Shown here: positions 1 through 8,753 of the stretch, in pieces | Layout: every line of letters starts with the position of its first letter | How positions within the stretch are numbered: the first letter of the stretch is position 1 | Origin: UBA4421 sp002470275 | GTDB taxonomy: Bacteria; Pseudomonadota; Gammaproteobacteria; Pseudomonadales; Azotimanducaceae | DNA length: 40,120 nt | Assembly (NCBI GenBank): GCA_913052345.1 | Contig: CAJXDR010000021.1 | Span: forward strand, 1-40,120 | Reading direction: 5' to 3' | Position numbers and translations under genes: made by a program | The notes under the pieces: model-generated | What the model was told of the DNA's origin: nothing | Databases searched by the model: none | Seen by the model: the letters and a program-made list of their open reading frames with translations, nothing else

Positions 1-54
1 CGCGCCTGCTTTGGGAGCAGGATGTCGGGAGTTCGAATCTCTCTACCCCGACCA
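1..54 (+). tRNA. tRNA-Pro(TGG), 3' part (cut by the window edge)
   Basis: The visible part holds an anticodon arm with 5-bp stem CCTGC/GCAGG around the loop TTTGGGA, giving anticodon TGG. A T-arm with TTCGAAT follows, then the 3' acceptor strand TACCCCG, discriminator A and an encoded CCA ending at 54. The D-arm and 5' acceptor strand lie outside the window. In gammaproteobacteria this tRNA is often last in an Arg-His-Leu-Pro cluster, so more tRNAs may lie just to the left (family knowledge, not seen). Confidence 0.9.
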
Positions 55-359
55 TCTAACCTTCGGCTTCATAGTGGGGTTTCCATCCCAGGTGAGGCTG
101 GCTCGTCCTCGGCGGGTGTCCATGCCTTCGAGGGATTGCGGCCTCTCTACGGTTAGCGATTAGACCTCATAACTCCCAAGCTTTTGCCATGGCCGCCCGT
201 ATAAGTGAGCAATGAGGGCCGTTGTATCGAGCAATCGACTGAGCAGTGGGCCGATCTCTCCAAGCGCGTCCTGTTTCTGTCAAGACGCCTGGCCGCTCTA
301 AACACGAAAGAAGGCGGTTCTTAACCGGAGAGAGGGCGTCCGAACGTGCACCGCTTTGA
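55..359. other. Intergenic region downstream of tRNA-Pro
   Basis: I see no convincing gene here. Short open frames exist on both strands, but none has a good ribosome site or a recognisable protein. No clear T-tract terminator follows the tRNA. I found no direct copy of the tRNA-Pro 3' end elsewhere in the window that would mark an attachment site. Confidence 0.5.
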
Positions 360-1604
360 CTAAGGCTCTGCTTGCCCTGTTGACAGGCCAAAGCCCGGTG
401 CTCGCTGTAGGATATAGGCACCCATGATTAACAGGAGGTATAGCGTACCCAGGGCCTGCAGCCCCAGTACCCAGCTTTCGGTGTTTGGCGAGAGTAGGGG
501 CAGCCAAGCACCCGCGCCAAGCATGATCAAAGCTCGCACTGTATCAACGATAAAACGCTGTGGTCGATGCTCCAGCCACAAACTGACCACAAACATGGAG
601 CCGACGAGTAGCGCGAACAGTGCCAGTACCGCCGGCCTCGCCAGCAGGTCCTGCGCTGAAACAAGCGCAAAGCCCATCGCGGTAAGCACCCAGTACTGCA
701 GAAAGACGTAGGCCTTGGAGCTGGATGGCGCCTTCGGGTCGTACTTCAGCGCCGAGTCTGCAGCATCGTCCGGTGTCGGCTCTATACCCTGGGGGAACCA
801 GCGTGGCCCTTTGAACCAGATGACTGCCTTGTCGCGCCATCGGGGCGCTTGTACGGCCAGAACAAGGGTTTGCCACCAAACCGCTGCATTCGCCCATAAG
901 GGATTCCAGCTGCGTAATCCATGGGTGATCCCAAAGACCGGCTTTTCATCGTCACGCTCGTCGCAGAAGGTGCCAAAGAGCCGGTCCCAGAGAATTAAAA
1001 AGCCGCCGTAGTTTTTGTCGATATAGCTGGGGTTCTTGGCGTGGTGGACCCGATGGTTGGATGGGGTCACGAGAATGTAGTCAAAAATACCCAGCCTCTT
1101 CACGTGCTCGGTGTGCACCCAGAACTGATAAACCAGATTTAACGTTCCGACGCTGATCATCACGTACGCGGGCGTCCCGAGCAAATACATAGGCAGGTAA
1201 AATACAAAGCCAATATAGTCAGTGCTGGTTTGCCGTAGGGCCGTGCTGAGGTTGTATGCCTCGCTTTGGTGGTGCGCACTATGGGAGGCCCACATGATCC
1301 GCCATTCGTGACCAAACCGGTGCTTCCAGTAGTAGCAGAAGTCGTAGCCGATGAACGCCAGTATCCAATGCCACCAGGCATCGGGAGTCCAAGCGACCAC
1401 GCCAGCCATTTCCACGGCACCGGCGAGCACCACCGCCGCAAAGCTTAGGCGAAGAACGCTCATCAGCTGGCTCAGGCTACCCATCATGAGGCTGGCAACC
1501 GCATCATTCAGCCGATAGGTTTGGTTGTTACGCCAAGCGCCATAAGCAACCTCCACCGCCATGGCGAGGATAAAAAACGGTACGGCTAGTTCAACGAAAT
1601 CCAT
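360..1604 (-). CDS. Sterol desaturase / fatty acid hydroxylase family membrane protein
   Basis: This 414-aa membrane protein carries the histidine boxes of the fatty-acid-hydroxylase (sterol desaturase) superfamily. They are HRFGH (residues 95-99), HSAHH (108-112) and HRVHH (184-188), with H164 and H167 as further candidate ligands. In this family the histidines bind a di-iron centre that hydroxylates or desaturates a lipid using O2 in the inner membrane. Hydrophobic segments lie near residues 5-22, 50-70, 80-93 and 130-160. A C-terminal region (about 300-405) adds three or four more membrane segments beyond the catalytic core, making the protein longer than the usual ~260-300 aa. Start ATG at 1604. 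It stands alone, reading towards tRNA-Pro. The substrate cannot be told; a membrane lipid, carotenoid or alkylglycerol is possible. Confidence 0.88.
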   Translation of the reverse strand: MDFVELAVPFFILAMAVEVAYGAWRNNQTYRLNDAVASLMMGSLSQLMSVLRLSFAAVVLAGAVEMAGVVAWTPDAWWHWILAFIGYDFCYYWKHRFGHEWRIMWASHSAHHQSEAYNLSTALRQTSTDYIGFVFYLPMYLLGTPAYVMISVGTLNLVYQFWVHTEHVKRLGIFDYILVTPSNHRVHHAKNPSYIDKNYGGFLILWDRLFGTFCDERDDEKPVFGITHGLRSWNPLWANAAVWWQTLVLAVQAPRWRDKAVIWFKGPRWFPQGIEPTPDDAADSALKYDPKAPSSSKAYVFLQYWVLTAMGFALVSAQDLLARPAVLALFALLVGSMFVVSLWLEHRPQRFIVDTVRALIMLGAGAWLPLLSPNTESWVLGLQALGTLYLLLIMGAYILQRAPGFGLSTGQAEP

Positions 1605-2343
1605 CTCGCGATTTTAACGCTTAATCTGACTCGTTACAGCAGCTAACCCTGACCTTTCCTTGGCCTCCATTGAGGGGACAGGCGCGCTCCACCGTCCCTG
1701 CCATATATTGTTTAGGGACTTCGGCTCTGCCGATCCAGCGAAGTGCTGGTCCAGTGGCGTGCTGGCCATACACCCTTCAGCGGAAGTGGGGAAACGACTA
1801 TGACTAGGCTATGGTGGGGCGGTAGAGACCAGCGATAGCACCGCTCAGGTAGAGGGCTAAGTTCAGCCGCGAAGGGCAAATCGCCATCGAACTCTTCTAT
1901 GCCCGTCCTACCCGGAACCTCCGTCTCGAAACCAAATGTCTTGGCTGGGCACTGGAGGCGATTGCTAAAGTTTGGTTAGGCTGTTTAAGCGCTATAGGTG
2001 GCAGCCAGTTGGTAGGCGTGAAAACAGTTAATTTATGGGGTAATAAAATTTCTTTCTATGCTTGGCCCTTTGCAGAAGTAATCCAAGCACCGCACCATCT
2101 CACGTTACGAAACCTCTGCCCTGAGTCGTTCACACCACAGCACCAATTCGTTTGACAATGGCGATTGCCGGAGACATTCTTGAAGAGGCTTTCCTGGAAG
2201 TGTCTAAAAAATCCAACTAGGTGAGAGCAACGGGTTAGAAGCAATTCACGAGTTTACAAGCGTATTAGATCGGTACTACGGAAAGTTGGCTCATAGGTAA
2301 AATTCTTGGATTGCGCTAAGTTTATTAATAAATGGGGGCAGGG
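1605..2343. other. Long intergenic region, no gene seen
   Basis: About 740 bases with no supportable gene. From about 2030 onward the sequence becomes visibly more AT-rich than its surroundings, and the following lipoprotein gene shares this. Small imperfect hairpins occur (for example CCAGC/GCTGG around 1735-1752), but nothing I can assign. No tRNA- or riboswitch-like fold stood out. Confidence 0.4.
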
Positions 2344-2691
2344 ATGTTAACGGTATTTAAGCAAAACCTAGTTGTGGTTGTTTGTTTTGTGATGCTTGGG
2401 TGTGCGGCTAGTCCAGCCGCTATCCAACCAGACGACGTTTCATCGGAAATGTATGCAGAGTATACCTGCGAAACGCTCAGAGATTTGCGGGCCGAAAAAG
2501 CGACCCAGATCACTGAATTGTCGAGTTCGCAAAAAACAAAGCGGATTATTGACGGTGTCTCAAATGTAGTCCTGCTGCCTGGGCTCGCGAGTATAATCGA
2601 CGATTCCTCAAAGCCTTTGGCTCGCGCAAAGGGAGAGATGAGTGCTCTGATAAGAGAGTACGACCGCCGATGCATACCTTCTAGAAGCTAG
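2344..2691 (+). CDS. Small predicted lipoprotein
   Basis: A protein of about 115 aa with a lipoprotein signal peptide: short basic start (MLTVFK), hydrophobic run VVVVCFVM, and lipobox L-G-C followed by AAS. The cysteine would be lipidated and the protein anchored to a membrane; Ala-Ala after Cys favours the outer membrane (Lol rule, established knowledge). The mature part is short and alpha-helical, with two further cysteines (in YTCETL and RRCIP) that could form a disulfide. An upstream in-frame ATG at 2332 would add four residues. I chose 2344 because the G-rich stretch at 2334-2339 can act as its ribosome site, while 2332 is preceded only by AT-rich sequence. The gene is more AT-rich than its neighbours, which may mean separate acquisition. 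The family is not recognised. Confidence 0.65.
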   Translation: MLTVFKQNLVVVVCFVMLGCAASPAAIQPDDVSSEMYAEYTCETLRDLRAEKATQITELSSSQKTKRIIDGVSNVVLLPGLASIIDDSSKPLARAKGEMSALIREYDRRCIPSRS

Positions 2692-3206
2692 TTTCGGAGG
2701 CCTATTTCACGGGGAGAGCGTTGATCTAGACGAACCGGCTTGAGCGCAGTCTCACGGTCTCGGGGAACGCGGGCAATGTGGTATGCCTGCACCACCGCGC
2801 TCGACCCTGCTGCAAGTCATCGGTAACGGCTGAAACTTTCGCGCAGTACGACAGTGGCGCTGCGTTGAGAGGCCTGTTCGCTAATGCAACGCTACGAGAA
2901 ATCAATTTGGGCTCAATCATCTCGAGGTGGCCTGCATTGATTAGGCTTCAGGCTGTGCACTCTCGTCTGTGCTGGAGCGCACCTTGCCCAGCCCATCGGC
3001 CAGAGCCCCCTTTTCGCAGCAGTGATCATTATCTGAGTAGAAAACCCCTGCTGCTTGTCGTGTAAACCTGGAGGCCGTTGCAGGCCATCCGCCCCTGGCA
3101 GTTGCCCACGGTCCAAAATTAGGGGTGAAGTACGATTGCATTGGCTTTACCTGGCACCGCTTATCTGATCTCTTTGCGCCCACAACGATACGAATGGGAG
3201 AGCGCG
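2692..3206. other. Intergenic region, possible gene remnant
   Basis: About 515 bases with overlapping short open frames on both strands (for example 2778-3065 plus and 2941-3183 minus). None has a ribosome site, a recognisable protein family or a plausible composition. It may be decayed sequence. I see no terminator or structured RNA. Confidence 0.4.
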
Positions 3207-5003
3207 TTGGCTCAGGAAAACGAGGTTTTAGCGGCCCTAGAGGCTCACGTAGCGGCCAGGGTCAGTGGTGATGTGGACGCCGTGATGGAGTCTTATTCGG
3301 AAGCCTGGACGGATGACAAAGGGTTCACCAAGCGGTCCTTTCACGAGGGGCATCTATCCTTTACCCAGGGCGCGTCTGGCGACGATATCGAGGTTGATTT
3401 AAGTCAGACCAAGATCGTGATGAAGGGCGAAGAGGCCACCTGCAGTCCCGTAACCATCTATACCGTCAAGGGCAGCATTACCTATGGCTATCGGCTGAGG
3501 CAGGAAGCAGATGGGATATGGCGGTTCATTTACAGCCAGACCGAGGACTGGGAACCCTTCCCCATGGACAAGAAAACCGGTGCGCTGAAGAGGCAAATTG
3601 ATGACACTGCCCTCCTGGTGCGTGAACACAGGGAGGGGCTGTTGGCGGATCCCCTGCGCCCCGGCTACCATTTTGTGATCCCCGAGGGGCTCGCTATGCC
3701 CTTTGACCCCAATGGCGCCATCTTTTGGCAGGGCAGATACCACCTTTTCTATATTTTTCAGGATAAGCGGTCGGGCAAAAAGGCAGACCACTGGGGCCAT
3801 GTTTCCAGTACAGATTTGTTTCATTGGCGACATCATCCCACCGGGCTGCTAGAGGGTATGTATAGCGGTAACTGCTTTATTAATGCGGATGGCGTACCGA
3901 CCATGTGCTATCACCAGGTGAATCAGGGCAACGCCATGGCCATCGCCCTAGATGATGACCTAGAGCAGTGGCATAAGCTGGAAGGCAACCCCATCACGCC
4001 GGTGACTCAGGAGGGGGACGAGCATCATGAAAAGTATCGTTCCTGGGACCCCTTCGGCTGGCTAGAAGGCGATACCTATTACGCCATCTTTGGCGGCAAG
4101 CACCCGGGCATCGCCAAATCCCAGAAACTGGACGCCGACTGGCAGTACGTGGGTGATCTTTTTGCTCACGGTGTTGAGGGAGTGCCCCTTGATGAAGATG
4201 TGTCCTGCGCCGAGCTTTTTAAGCTTGGTGACAAGGATATGCTGCTCTGTATCAGTCACCGCATGGGCTGTCGCTACTACCTCGGCGAATGGAAGAACGA
4301 GCAGTTTTATCCCGAATCCCACGGTCAGATGAGCTGGGTGGACAACGCGTTTTTTGCTCCGGAAAGTCTGGAAGATGATCAGGGCCGGCGCATCATGTGG
4401 GCCTGGCTAATGGATTCTCCAGAATTCGGGGTGCACGTTGAGCAGGGTTGGTCGGGCAGCCTAAGCCTACCTCGAGTGATGTCCCTGGATGAGCAGGGCA
4501 GGTTATGCCTAGACGTGGTGAAGGAGATCGAGGCGCTCAGGTATCGGCCCTTTAAACAGGAGGCTATTGAGGTGCCGGCGGGACAAGAGGTCGTCATTGA
4601 CCAGATCAAGAGCAATAGCCTGGAACTGGCTATTGATATGGACGGGGCGGAGGCATTTGGTCTCAAGGTCTGTCGCTCCCCTGATGGCGAGGAACAAACC
4701 GTGATTGCCTATGATGCGGCCCTGGGGCAGCTCAAGGTGGACACCCACAAATCCGGCCCCGAGAACACGGCCAAGGCTGTTGAAACCGCGCCCTTCTCCT
4801 TAGCCCAGGGCGAGCGCCTGCAGCTGCGAGTATTCGTCGATAAGTCCGTACTGGAAGTCTTTGCCAACGGGCGACAGGCCGTGATGCGTCGGATTTATCC
4901 GGCCCGGACCGACAGCCTCGGCGTGAGCTTCTTTGCTGAGGGCGGTGCTGCCAAGGTAAACGTGCTGGAGGCCTGGGAGATATCTCCCTCTAATCCCTAC
5001 TAA
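3207..5003 (+). CDS. NTF2-like domain fused to a GH32-type glycoside hydrolase
   Basis: This 598-aa protein has two parts. Residues 1-118 look like an NTF2/SnoaL-like (DUF4440 type) domain: N-terminal helices with ALEAHVAARVSGDVDAV, then beta strands ending in DGIWRFIYSQTEDW. From about residue 150 it is a GH32 five-bladed propeller: MPFDPNG gives nucleophile D167, SWDP gives the transition-state residue D281, and CAEL gives acid/base candidate E335. A C-terminal beta-sandwich follows, with the typical DKSVLEVFANG near 545-560. GH32 enzymes hydrolyse fructosides such as sucrose, levan or inulin, but MPFDPNG and CAEL differ from the usual WMNDPNG and ECPD, so this is a divergent subgroup. There is no signal peptide, so it is probably cytoplasmic. 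TTG at 3207 is preferred because GGGAG lies six bases upstream. A TTG at 3141 would add 22 residues. It converges with the photolyase gene 16 bases away. Confidence 0.85.
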   Translation: MAQENEVLAALEAHVAARVSGDVDAVMESYSEAWTDDKGFTKRSFHEGHLSFTQGASGDDIEVDLSQTKIVMKGEEATCSPVTIYTVKGSITYGYRLRQEADGIWRFIYSQTEDWEPFPMDKKTGALKRQIDDTALLVREHREGLLADPLRPGYHFVIPEGLAMPFDPNGAIFWQGRYHLFYIFQDKRSGKKADHWGHVSSTDLFHWRHHPTGLLEGMYSGNCFINADGVPTMCYHQVNQGNAMAIALDDDLEQWHKLEGNPITPVTQEGDEHHEKYRSWDPFGWLEGDTYYAIFGGKHPGIAKSQKLDADWQYVGDLFAHGVEGVPLDEDVSCAELFKLGDKDMLLCISHRMGCRYYLGEWKNEQFYPESHGQMSWVDNAFFAPESLEDDQGRRIMWAWLMDSPEFGVHVEQGWSGSLSLPRVMSLDEQGRLCLDVVKEIEALRYRPFKQEAIEVPAGQEVVIDQIKSNSLELAIDMDGAEAFGLKVCRSPDGEEQTVIAYDAALGQLKVDTHKSGPENTAKAVETAPFSLAQGERLQLRVFVDKSVLEVFANGRQAVMRRIYPARTDSLGVSFFAEGGAAKVNVLEAWEISPSNPY

Positions 5004-5019
5004 GACCTGTCCTGGGGCG

Positions 5020-6543
5020 TCAGCCCGTGTTGGGACTCGGGTCTCTGGCGTGCCCAGGCCTAGTGGTTTGTTCCCTGGCCGTGCGCTTGCGCGACCCGTG
5101 TTTTGCGAGCACCTGCTGTTGTTCGTCCTTACCTTGGTCTGATCGTCGTCGAGCCGTAATGGAGTGGCGTGCGAATCGGCTGGCCTCCAGGTGGTCCACT
5201 ATGGGCCCAGGGTAGTGCTGGCCAATCGTACAGCCGGCAGACAGCTGCTCCATGGGCGTCGCCTGCCAGGGTGCATGAATTCTGAGTTCATCAAAACCGG
5301 CAAGCTCTGGAATCCATTGTTTGATAAAGGTGCCCTGGGGGTCTTGATCCATAGACTGCTTGACCGGGTTGTAGATTCTCAGCGTGTTAATCCCCGTGGT
5401 GCCAGACTGCATCTGCACCTGGGCATAGTGAATACCTGGTTCAAAGTCGGTAAAGAGGCGAGCCAGGTGCAGCGCCGGCTCGCGCCAGTGCAGCCACAGG
5501 TCGTAAGCGGCAAAGGAAACCAACATGGCGCGCATGCGGAAATTGATCCAGCCCGTGGCATTGAGGTAGCGCATGCACGCGTCCACAAAGGGATAGCCTG
5601 TTTCCCCACATGCCCAGGCGCGGAACTTTTCAGAATCGAAGGCATCCTCCCGAAGCCCATCACAGCTGCGCGCCATGTTTTGGTATTGAATCTCCGGTTC
5701 ACTTTCAAACTTTTGGATAAAGTGGCAGTGCCAGTGCAGGCGGCTTTGGAAGGAAGACAGCGCCTTGGGCCAAGTGCCTTTCTCGCCAGGGGGAAGGCTG
5801 CGCACCTGCCGTTGCTGGTCCCAGGTGCGCTGAGCCACCTGGCGCATAGAGATGCGTCCGTAAGCCAGGTGGCGACTGAGGCGAGAGCAGGCATCAGGGG
5901 CCGTGACCGGACTCGACATTTCCAGGTGGTAACGCTCGCCTCGATGGCTGAGAAAGTCCTCCAGCACGGTGTGGGGTGATCTCAAATCGTCCAGAACAAT
6001 CTCCCGGCCCGGCAGCTCAGGGCGCCACTGCTGCCAGTGCTCCGTGCTGGGTAAGGACAGCCAGGTCTGACCCTGAGACACTGTCGCCTGGTCTTGGGTC
6101 ATCTGTGCGCGCCAGCGTTTCGACCATCCGTCGCGATCCCGCAAGCCCCTGAATACGCCGAACTGACGCCGCTCCTGGAACTCGACGCCCTGGGCCGAAC
6201 ACCAGGCTATGACCGCCTGGTCGCGCTCATAGCCCCAGGCTTCGCCGGTTTCCTCGTGGGCCAAAAGCCGGAACGACCCCAGTTCCTGGTGCAGGGTGTT
6301 GAGCACGGAGATCATCGTCCCCGTACGAATACAGAGGGCGCCGCCCAGGGTGTTAAGGTCACGGTCAAGCGCCTCCAGCGAGGCTAGCGTCATCTGCCAA
6401 TGGCGTTTGGAGGCACTGGGCTGTTGCCACAGTTCCGGCTCAAGAACGTAGAGCACCAGGGTCGGCCCCGCAGCCAAGGCCTCGGACAGGGGCTCGTGAT
6501 CCTGGATTCGGAAGTCGCGCTTTATCCAAACTACTTGATTCAT
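5020..6543 (-). CDS. Cryptochrome/photolyase family flavoprotein
   Basis: A 507-aa member of the DNA photolyase/cryptochrome family. The N-terminal antenna-binding domain starts VVWIKRDFRIQDHEPL, equivalent to the family's VWFRRDLRLHDN. The C-terminal FAD-binding helical domain holds TGYPFVDACMR, then GWINFRMRAM about residues 365-390, and HYAQVQMQSGTTG further on. Family members repair UV-made pyrimidine dimers with blue light or act as light sensors. Many classical CPD photolyases have HNR where this one has INFR, so it belongs to a different branch; repair specificity is uncertain. The start is ATG at 6543. An upstream extension of 39 residues is possible but does not look like family sequence. 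The last ~45 residues are a basic, low-complexity tail. Its promoter would lie in the 6544-6813 gap shared with the divergent hydrolase gene. Confidence 0.9.
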   Translation of the reverse strand: MNQVVWIKRDFRIQDHEPLSEALAAGPTLVLYVLEPELWQQPSASKRHWQMTLASLEALDRDLNTLGGALCIRTGTMISVLNTLHQELGSFRLLAHEETGEAWGYERDQAVIAWCSAQGVEFQERRQFGVFRGLRDRDGWSKRWRAQMTQDQATVSQGQTWLSLPSTEHWQQWRPELPGREIVLDDLRSPHTVLEDFLSHRGERYHLEMSSPVTAPDACSRLSRHLAYGRISMRQVAQRTWDQQRQVRSLPPGEKGTWPKALSSFQSRLHWHCHFIQKFESEPEIQYQNMARSCDGLREDAFDSEKFRAWACGETGYPFVDACMRYLNATGWINFRMRAMLVSFAAYDLWLHWREPALHLARLFTDFEPGIHYAQVQMQSGTTGINTLRIYNPVKQSMDQDPQGTFIKQWIPELAGFDELRIHAPWQATPMEQLSAGCTIGQHYPGPIVDHLEASRFARHSITARRRSDQGKDEQQQVLAKHGSRKRTAREQTTRPGHARDPSPNTG

Positions 6544-6722
6544 GTCAGACCCGTATTGTTTCGGCAGGGCGTGGAACATCACTGACGGGAGAGCGTAGAG
6601 CGTCCCCTGCAAAAGGCCAGGGAGTCCAAGTTGATACCAAGACCCGATGCTCACGGCCAAAATCTGGCCCTGCTCGGGAAAGAGCCGTATTCAGCAGGAC
6701 GCATTTCGCGCTGGCTATACGC

Positions 6723-6751
6723 TTGGCCTAGGGTAAGGTTTCCTTTATATG
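6723..6751 (+). promoter_or_regulatory. Candidate sigma-70 promoter for the alpha/beta hydrolase gene
   Basis: TTGGCC at 6723-6728 and TATATG at 6746-6751 are separated by 17 bases, and both match the consensus at four of six positions. The element sits about 60 bases before the hydrolase start, in the gap between two divergent genes. Assigned by eye only. Confidence 0.3.
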
Positions 6752-6813
6752 TAGGGAGCGGCATCGGTGAGGGCCGGTGTTGAGCAATAGTCGAAACGCT
6801 TTGGGAGGTGGAG

Positions 6814-7881
6814 ATGAAATATTTAGGTTATTCGCTGATGGCGGTGGTTGCCCTCATCGTTCTTGGTGTGGCGATGGCATGGGTCAGCGCCCGGATGTCC
6901 CTGGATGAAGGCTATGCCCACACTCAGGCCACCGCAGAACTGCCCTTGCTCGGGGCTGATCTCTCAGAGGGATTGGTACGCATCCCCACAGACCGTGGTG
7001 AATTCCGGGCTCGGATTGCCGGGTTTCAGGGCGAGCAAGAGCGGCCGCTGATTATCCTGCTTCATGGTTTTCCGGTGACCTCGGCAATGTGGCTAGAGCT
7101 GATTCCGCCGCTGGCCGAGGCCGGGTACCGCGTTGTGGCTTTCGATCAGCGCGGCTACAGCCCACAAGTTCGACCCGATGGTACGGCAAACTATGCGGTG
7201 CCAGAACTGGTGAGCGACGTGTTCGCCGTTGCCGACGCGGTGGGCGGCGGGCCTTTCCACCTGGTTGGCCACGACTGGGGTGCAGCCGTGGGCTGGGGCG
7301 CGGTGCTCACCGAACCGGACAGGGTGATCAGCTGGACGCCCCTATCTATCGCCCACCCAGCTGCCTTTCAGGCGGCGCTGGCTAATGATCCCGATCAACA
7401 GTCCAGGAGCAGCTACTTCGCTTTGTTTCAGACGGCCATGGTGCCTGAAACGCTGTTCAGCTTTAACGATTTTGCTTTCTTGAAGGGTGCATACGGGGGC
7501 ATGAGTCCCGAAAAAATTGATGAGTACATCGCGGTCTTCAGCGAGCCGGGGGCGCTGTCTGCAGCGCTCAACTGGTACCGGGCCATGGGGCTCACCGGCT
7601 TGGTGTCCGCAGGTCAACAAAGTATGGAGGTGAGGGTTCCAACACTCTTCATTTGGGGTAATCAGGATGAAGCCGTTGGGCGACGGGGTACTGAGCTGAT
7701 GGCCGACTACATGAAGGGGCCGTATTCGATCATTGAACTTGATGCGGGTCACTGGCTGCTCAGTGAGAGGCCCGAGCAGGTCATACAGCCCGTTCTGGCA
7801 CATATAGCAGGCAATGATTCAGTAGCGGATGAAGATGCAAGCCCGGCGGCATTGATTCAGTCCCCAATGGATGAGATGTGA
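6814..7881 (+). CDS. Membrane-anchored alpha/beta hydrolase, epoxide-hydrolase type
   Basis: A 355-aa protein with one N-terminal membrane segment (about residues 5-26) followed by an alpha/beta hydrolase fold. HGFP (84-87) supplies the oxyanion region. GHDWG gives nucleophile D154. WGNQD gives the probable acid D285, and DAGHW gives H313. An aspartate nucleophile in GHDWG is typical of epoxide hydrolases and haloalkane dehalogenases, rather than the serine of esterases. The residue after His in the HGFP motif and the acidic tail do not settle the substrate. The ATG at 6814 is preceded by GGGAGG with five bases spacing; a GTG at 6808 overlaps that ribosome site and is less likely. The anchor suggests a catalytic domain in the periplasm or on the inner face of the membrane. 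The coiled-coil gene follows 108 bases later on the same strand. Confidence 0.87.
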   Translation: MKYLGYSLMAVVALIVLGVAMAWVSARMSLDEGYAHTQATAELPLLGADLSEGLVRIPTDRGEFRARIAGFQGEQERPLIILLHGFPVTSAMWLELIPPLAEAGYRVVAFDQRGYSPQVRPDGTANYAVPELVSDVFAVADAVGGGPFHLVGHDWGAAVGWGAVLTEPDRVISWTPLSIAHPAAFQAALANDPDQQSRSSYFALFQTAMVPETLFSFNDFAFLKGAYGGMSPEKIDEYIAVFSEPGALSAALNWYRAMGLTGLVSAGQQSMEVRVPTLFIWGNQDEAVGRRGTELMADYMKGPYSIIELDAGHWLLSERPEQVIQPVLAHIAGNDSVADEDASPAALIQSPMDEM

Positions 7882-7989
7882 GCCGATTGGCGGTGTATTG
7901 ACAGGGCCGAGTTATCCAGCGACAGTGAAAAGCGGCCGGAGGGTAGAGGCCACGCCGTGACGGTTAAAAATAATAATGGGAGGAAGGCT

Positions 7990-8706
7990 ATGAGCCAGGT
8001 GGAACAAAATAAAGAGGCCATTCAGGCGAATCGGCAGAAGATCAACAAGATTGACACCGTTGTGATGAACAACAAGGCGTCTATTTATCAGTCTCGATCC
8101 ATGATCGAAGAAAATAGGCTGATGATTCTGAGCAATTATGCGGCAGCCTTTATGGGCAACAGGCAGCTGGCAAACCACAATACCGATGAGATTTTTGAAA
8201 ACAGGAAGGCGATTCTCGAGTCCTTTGACGCGCAGTCCGACGTCGAGGCGAATTACATCCAGGCGTCTATCAATAAGGCCGCACTGGACTTTTTAGCCCA
8301 CCGTTCGGCACTGAATTCTGCAGTTTTGGACATCAGTGAAGAAATGGCTGAGATCAACACTCAGCTGATCGCGATCAACAAAAAGATCATGGACGCCAAC
8401 CAAGGCATCGTTGAGTTCAATGACGCCAACATCGAGATGAACACCTCCCTGCTGGACGGCGACCTAAACCCGGCGCAGGCAACCCCGGAGTCCAACGCCG
8501 AGCTGATTGCGGCGAACTCTGCGGCAATGGAAGGCCTTATGGCAAATGCCAGCAACAATGCCGCACGCATTGGCGACATACTGGAGAAGTCCTCAGAAAA
8601 CGCGGCTGGCCTCATGGAAAACAAGGCGCAGATCAACGAGCGCCGCAGCTCCATCATGGCTAATCGCGACCGCATCCTAGCCAATCGAGAACGCATTAGC
8701 GGCTGA
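7990..8706 (+). CDS. Asn-rich heptad coiled-coil protein of unknown function
   Basis: A 238-aa protein with no signal peptide and no membrane segment, almost entirely helical. Its striking feature is a seven-residue pattern of the form I-x-x-N-(R/K)-x-x. Clear copies are IQANRQK, IEENRLM and IFENRKA near the N-terminus, and IMANRDR and ILANRER at the C-terminus, with looser Asn-containing heptads between. Read as a coiled coil, Ile and Asn would fill the two core positions. A similar I-x-x-N-T-x-x pattern with Asn in core position d is known from stalks of trimeric autotransporters, where it binds anions (established knowledge); this protein is not such a stalk because it lacks a secretion signal and membrane anchor. 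ATG 7990 follows AGGAAGG. I do not recognise the family. Convergent to the GldA-like gene. Confidence 0.8.
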   Translation: MSQVEQNKEAIQANRQKINKIDTVVMNNKASIYQSRSMIEENRLMILSNYAAAFMGNRQLANHNTDEIFENRKAILESFDAQSDVEANYIQASINKAALDFLAHRSALNSAVLDISEEMAEINTQLIAINKKIMDANQGIVEFNDANIEMNTSLLDGDLNPAQATPESNAELIAANSAAMEGLMANASNNAARIGDILEKSSENAAGLMENKAQINERRSSIMANRDRILANRERISG

Positions 8707-8720
8707 CTAACCCGGCATTG

Positions 8721-8747
8721 CCTCAGTGGCCCTGATGGCCGCTGAGG
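8721..8747. terminator. Hairpin between convergent genes, likely bidirectional terminator
   Basis: CCTCAGTGGCC at 8721-8731 pairs with GGCCGCTGAGG at 8737-8747 over 11 bp with one G-T pair, around the loop CTGAT. It lies between the stop of the coiled-coil gene and the stop of the convergent dehydrogenase gene. There is no strong T-tract, so termination strength is uncertain. Confidence 0.6.
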
Positions 8748-8753
8748 GCACTG

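Noticed and set aside
2778..3183. Small open frames on both strands before the NTF2-GH32 gene
   Set aside because: No ribosome sites, no recognisable protein, and mutual overlap; treated as intergenic.
5164..5979. Plus-strand 271-codon open frame inside the photolyase gene
   Set aside because: Shadow of the photolyase; the minus frame carries the FAD-domain motifs and the plus frame has none.
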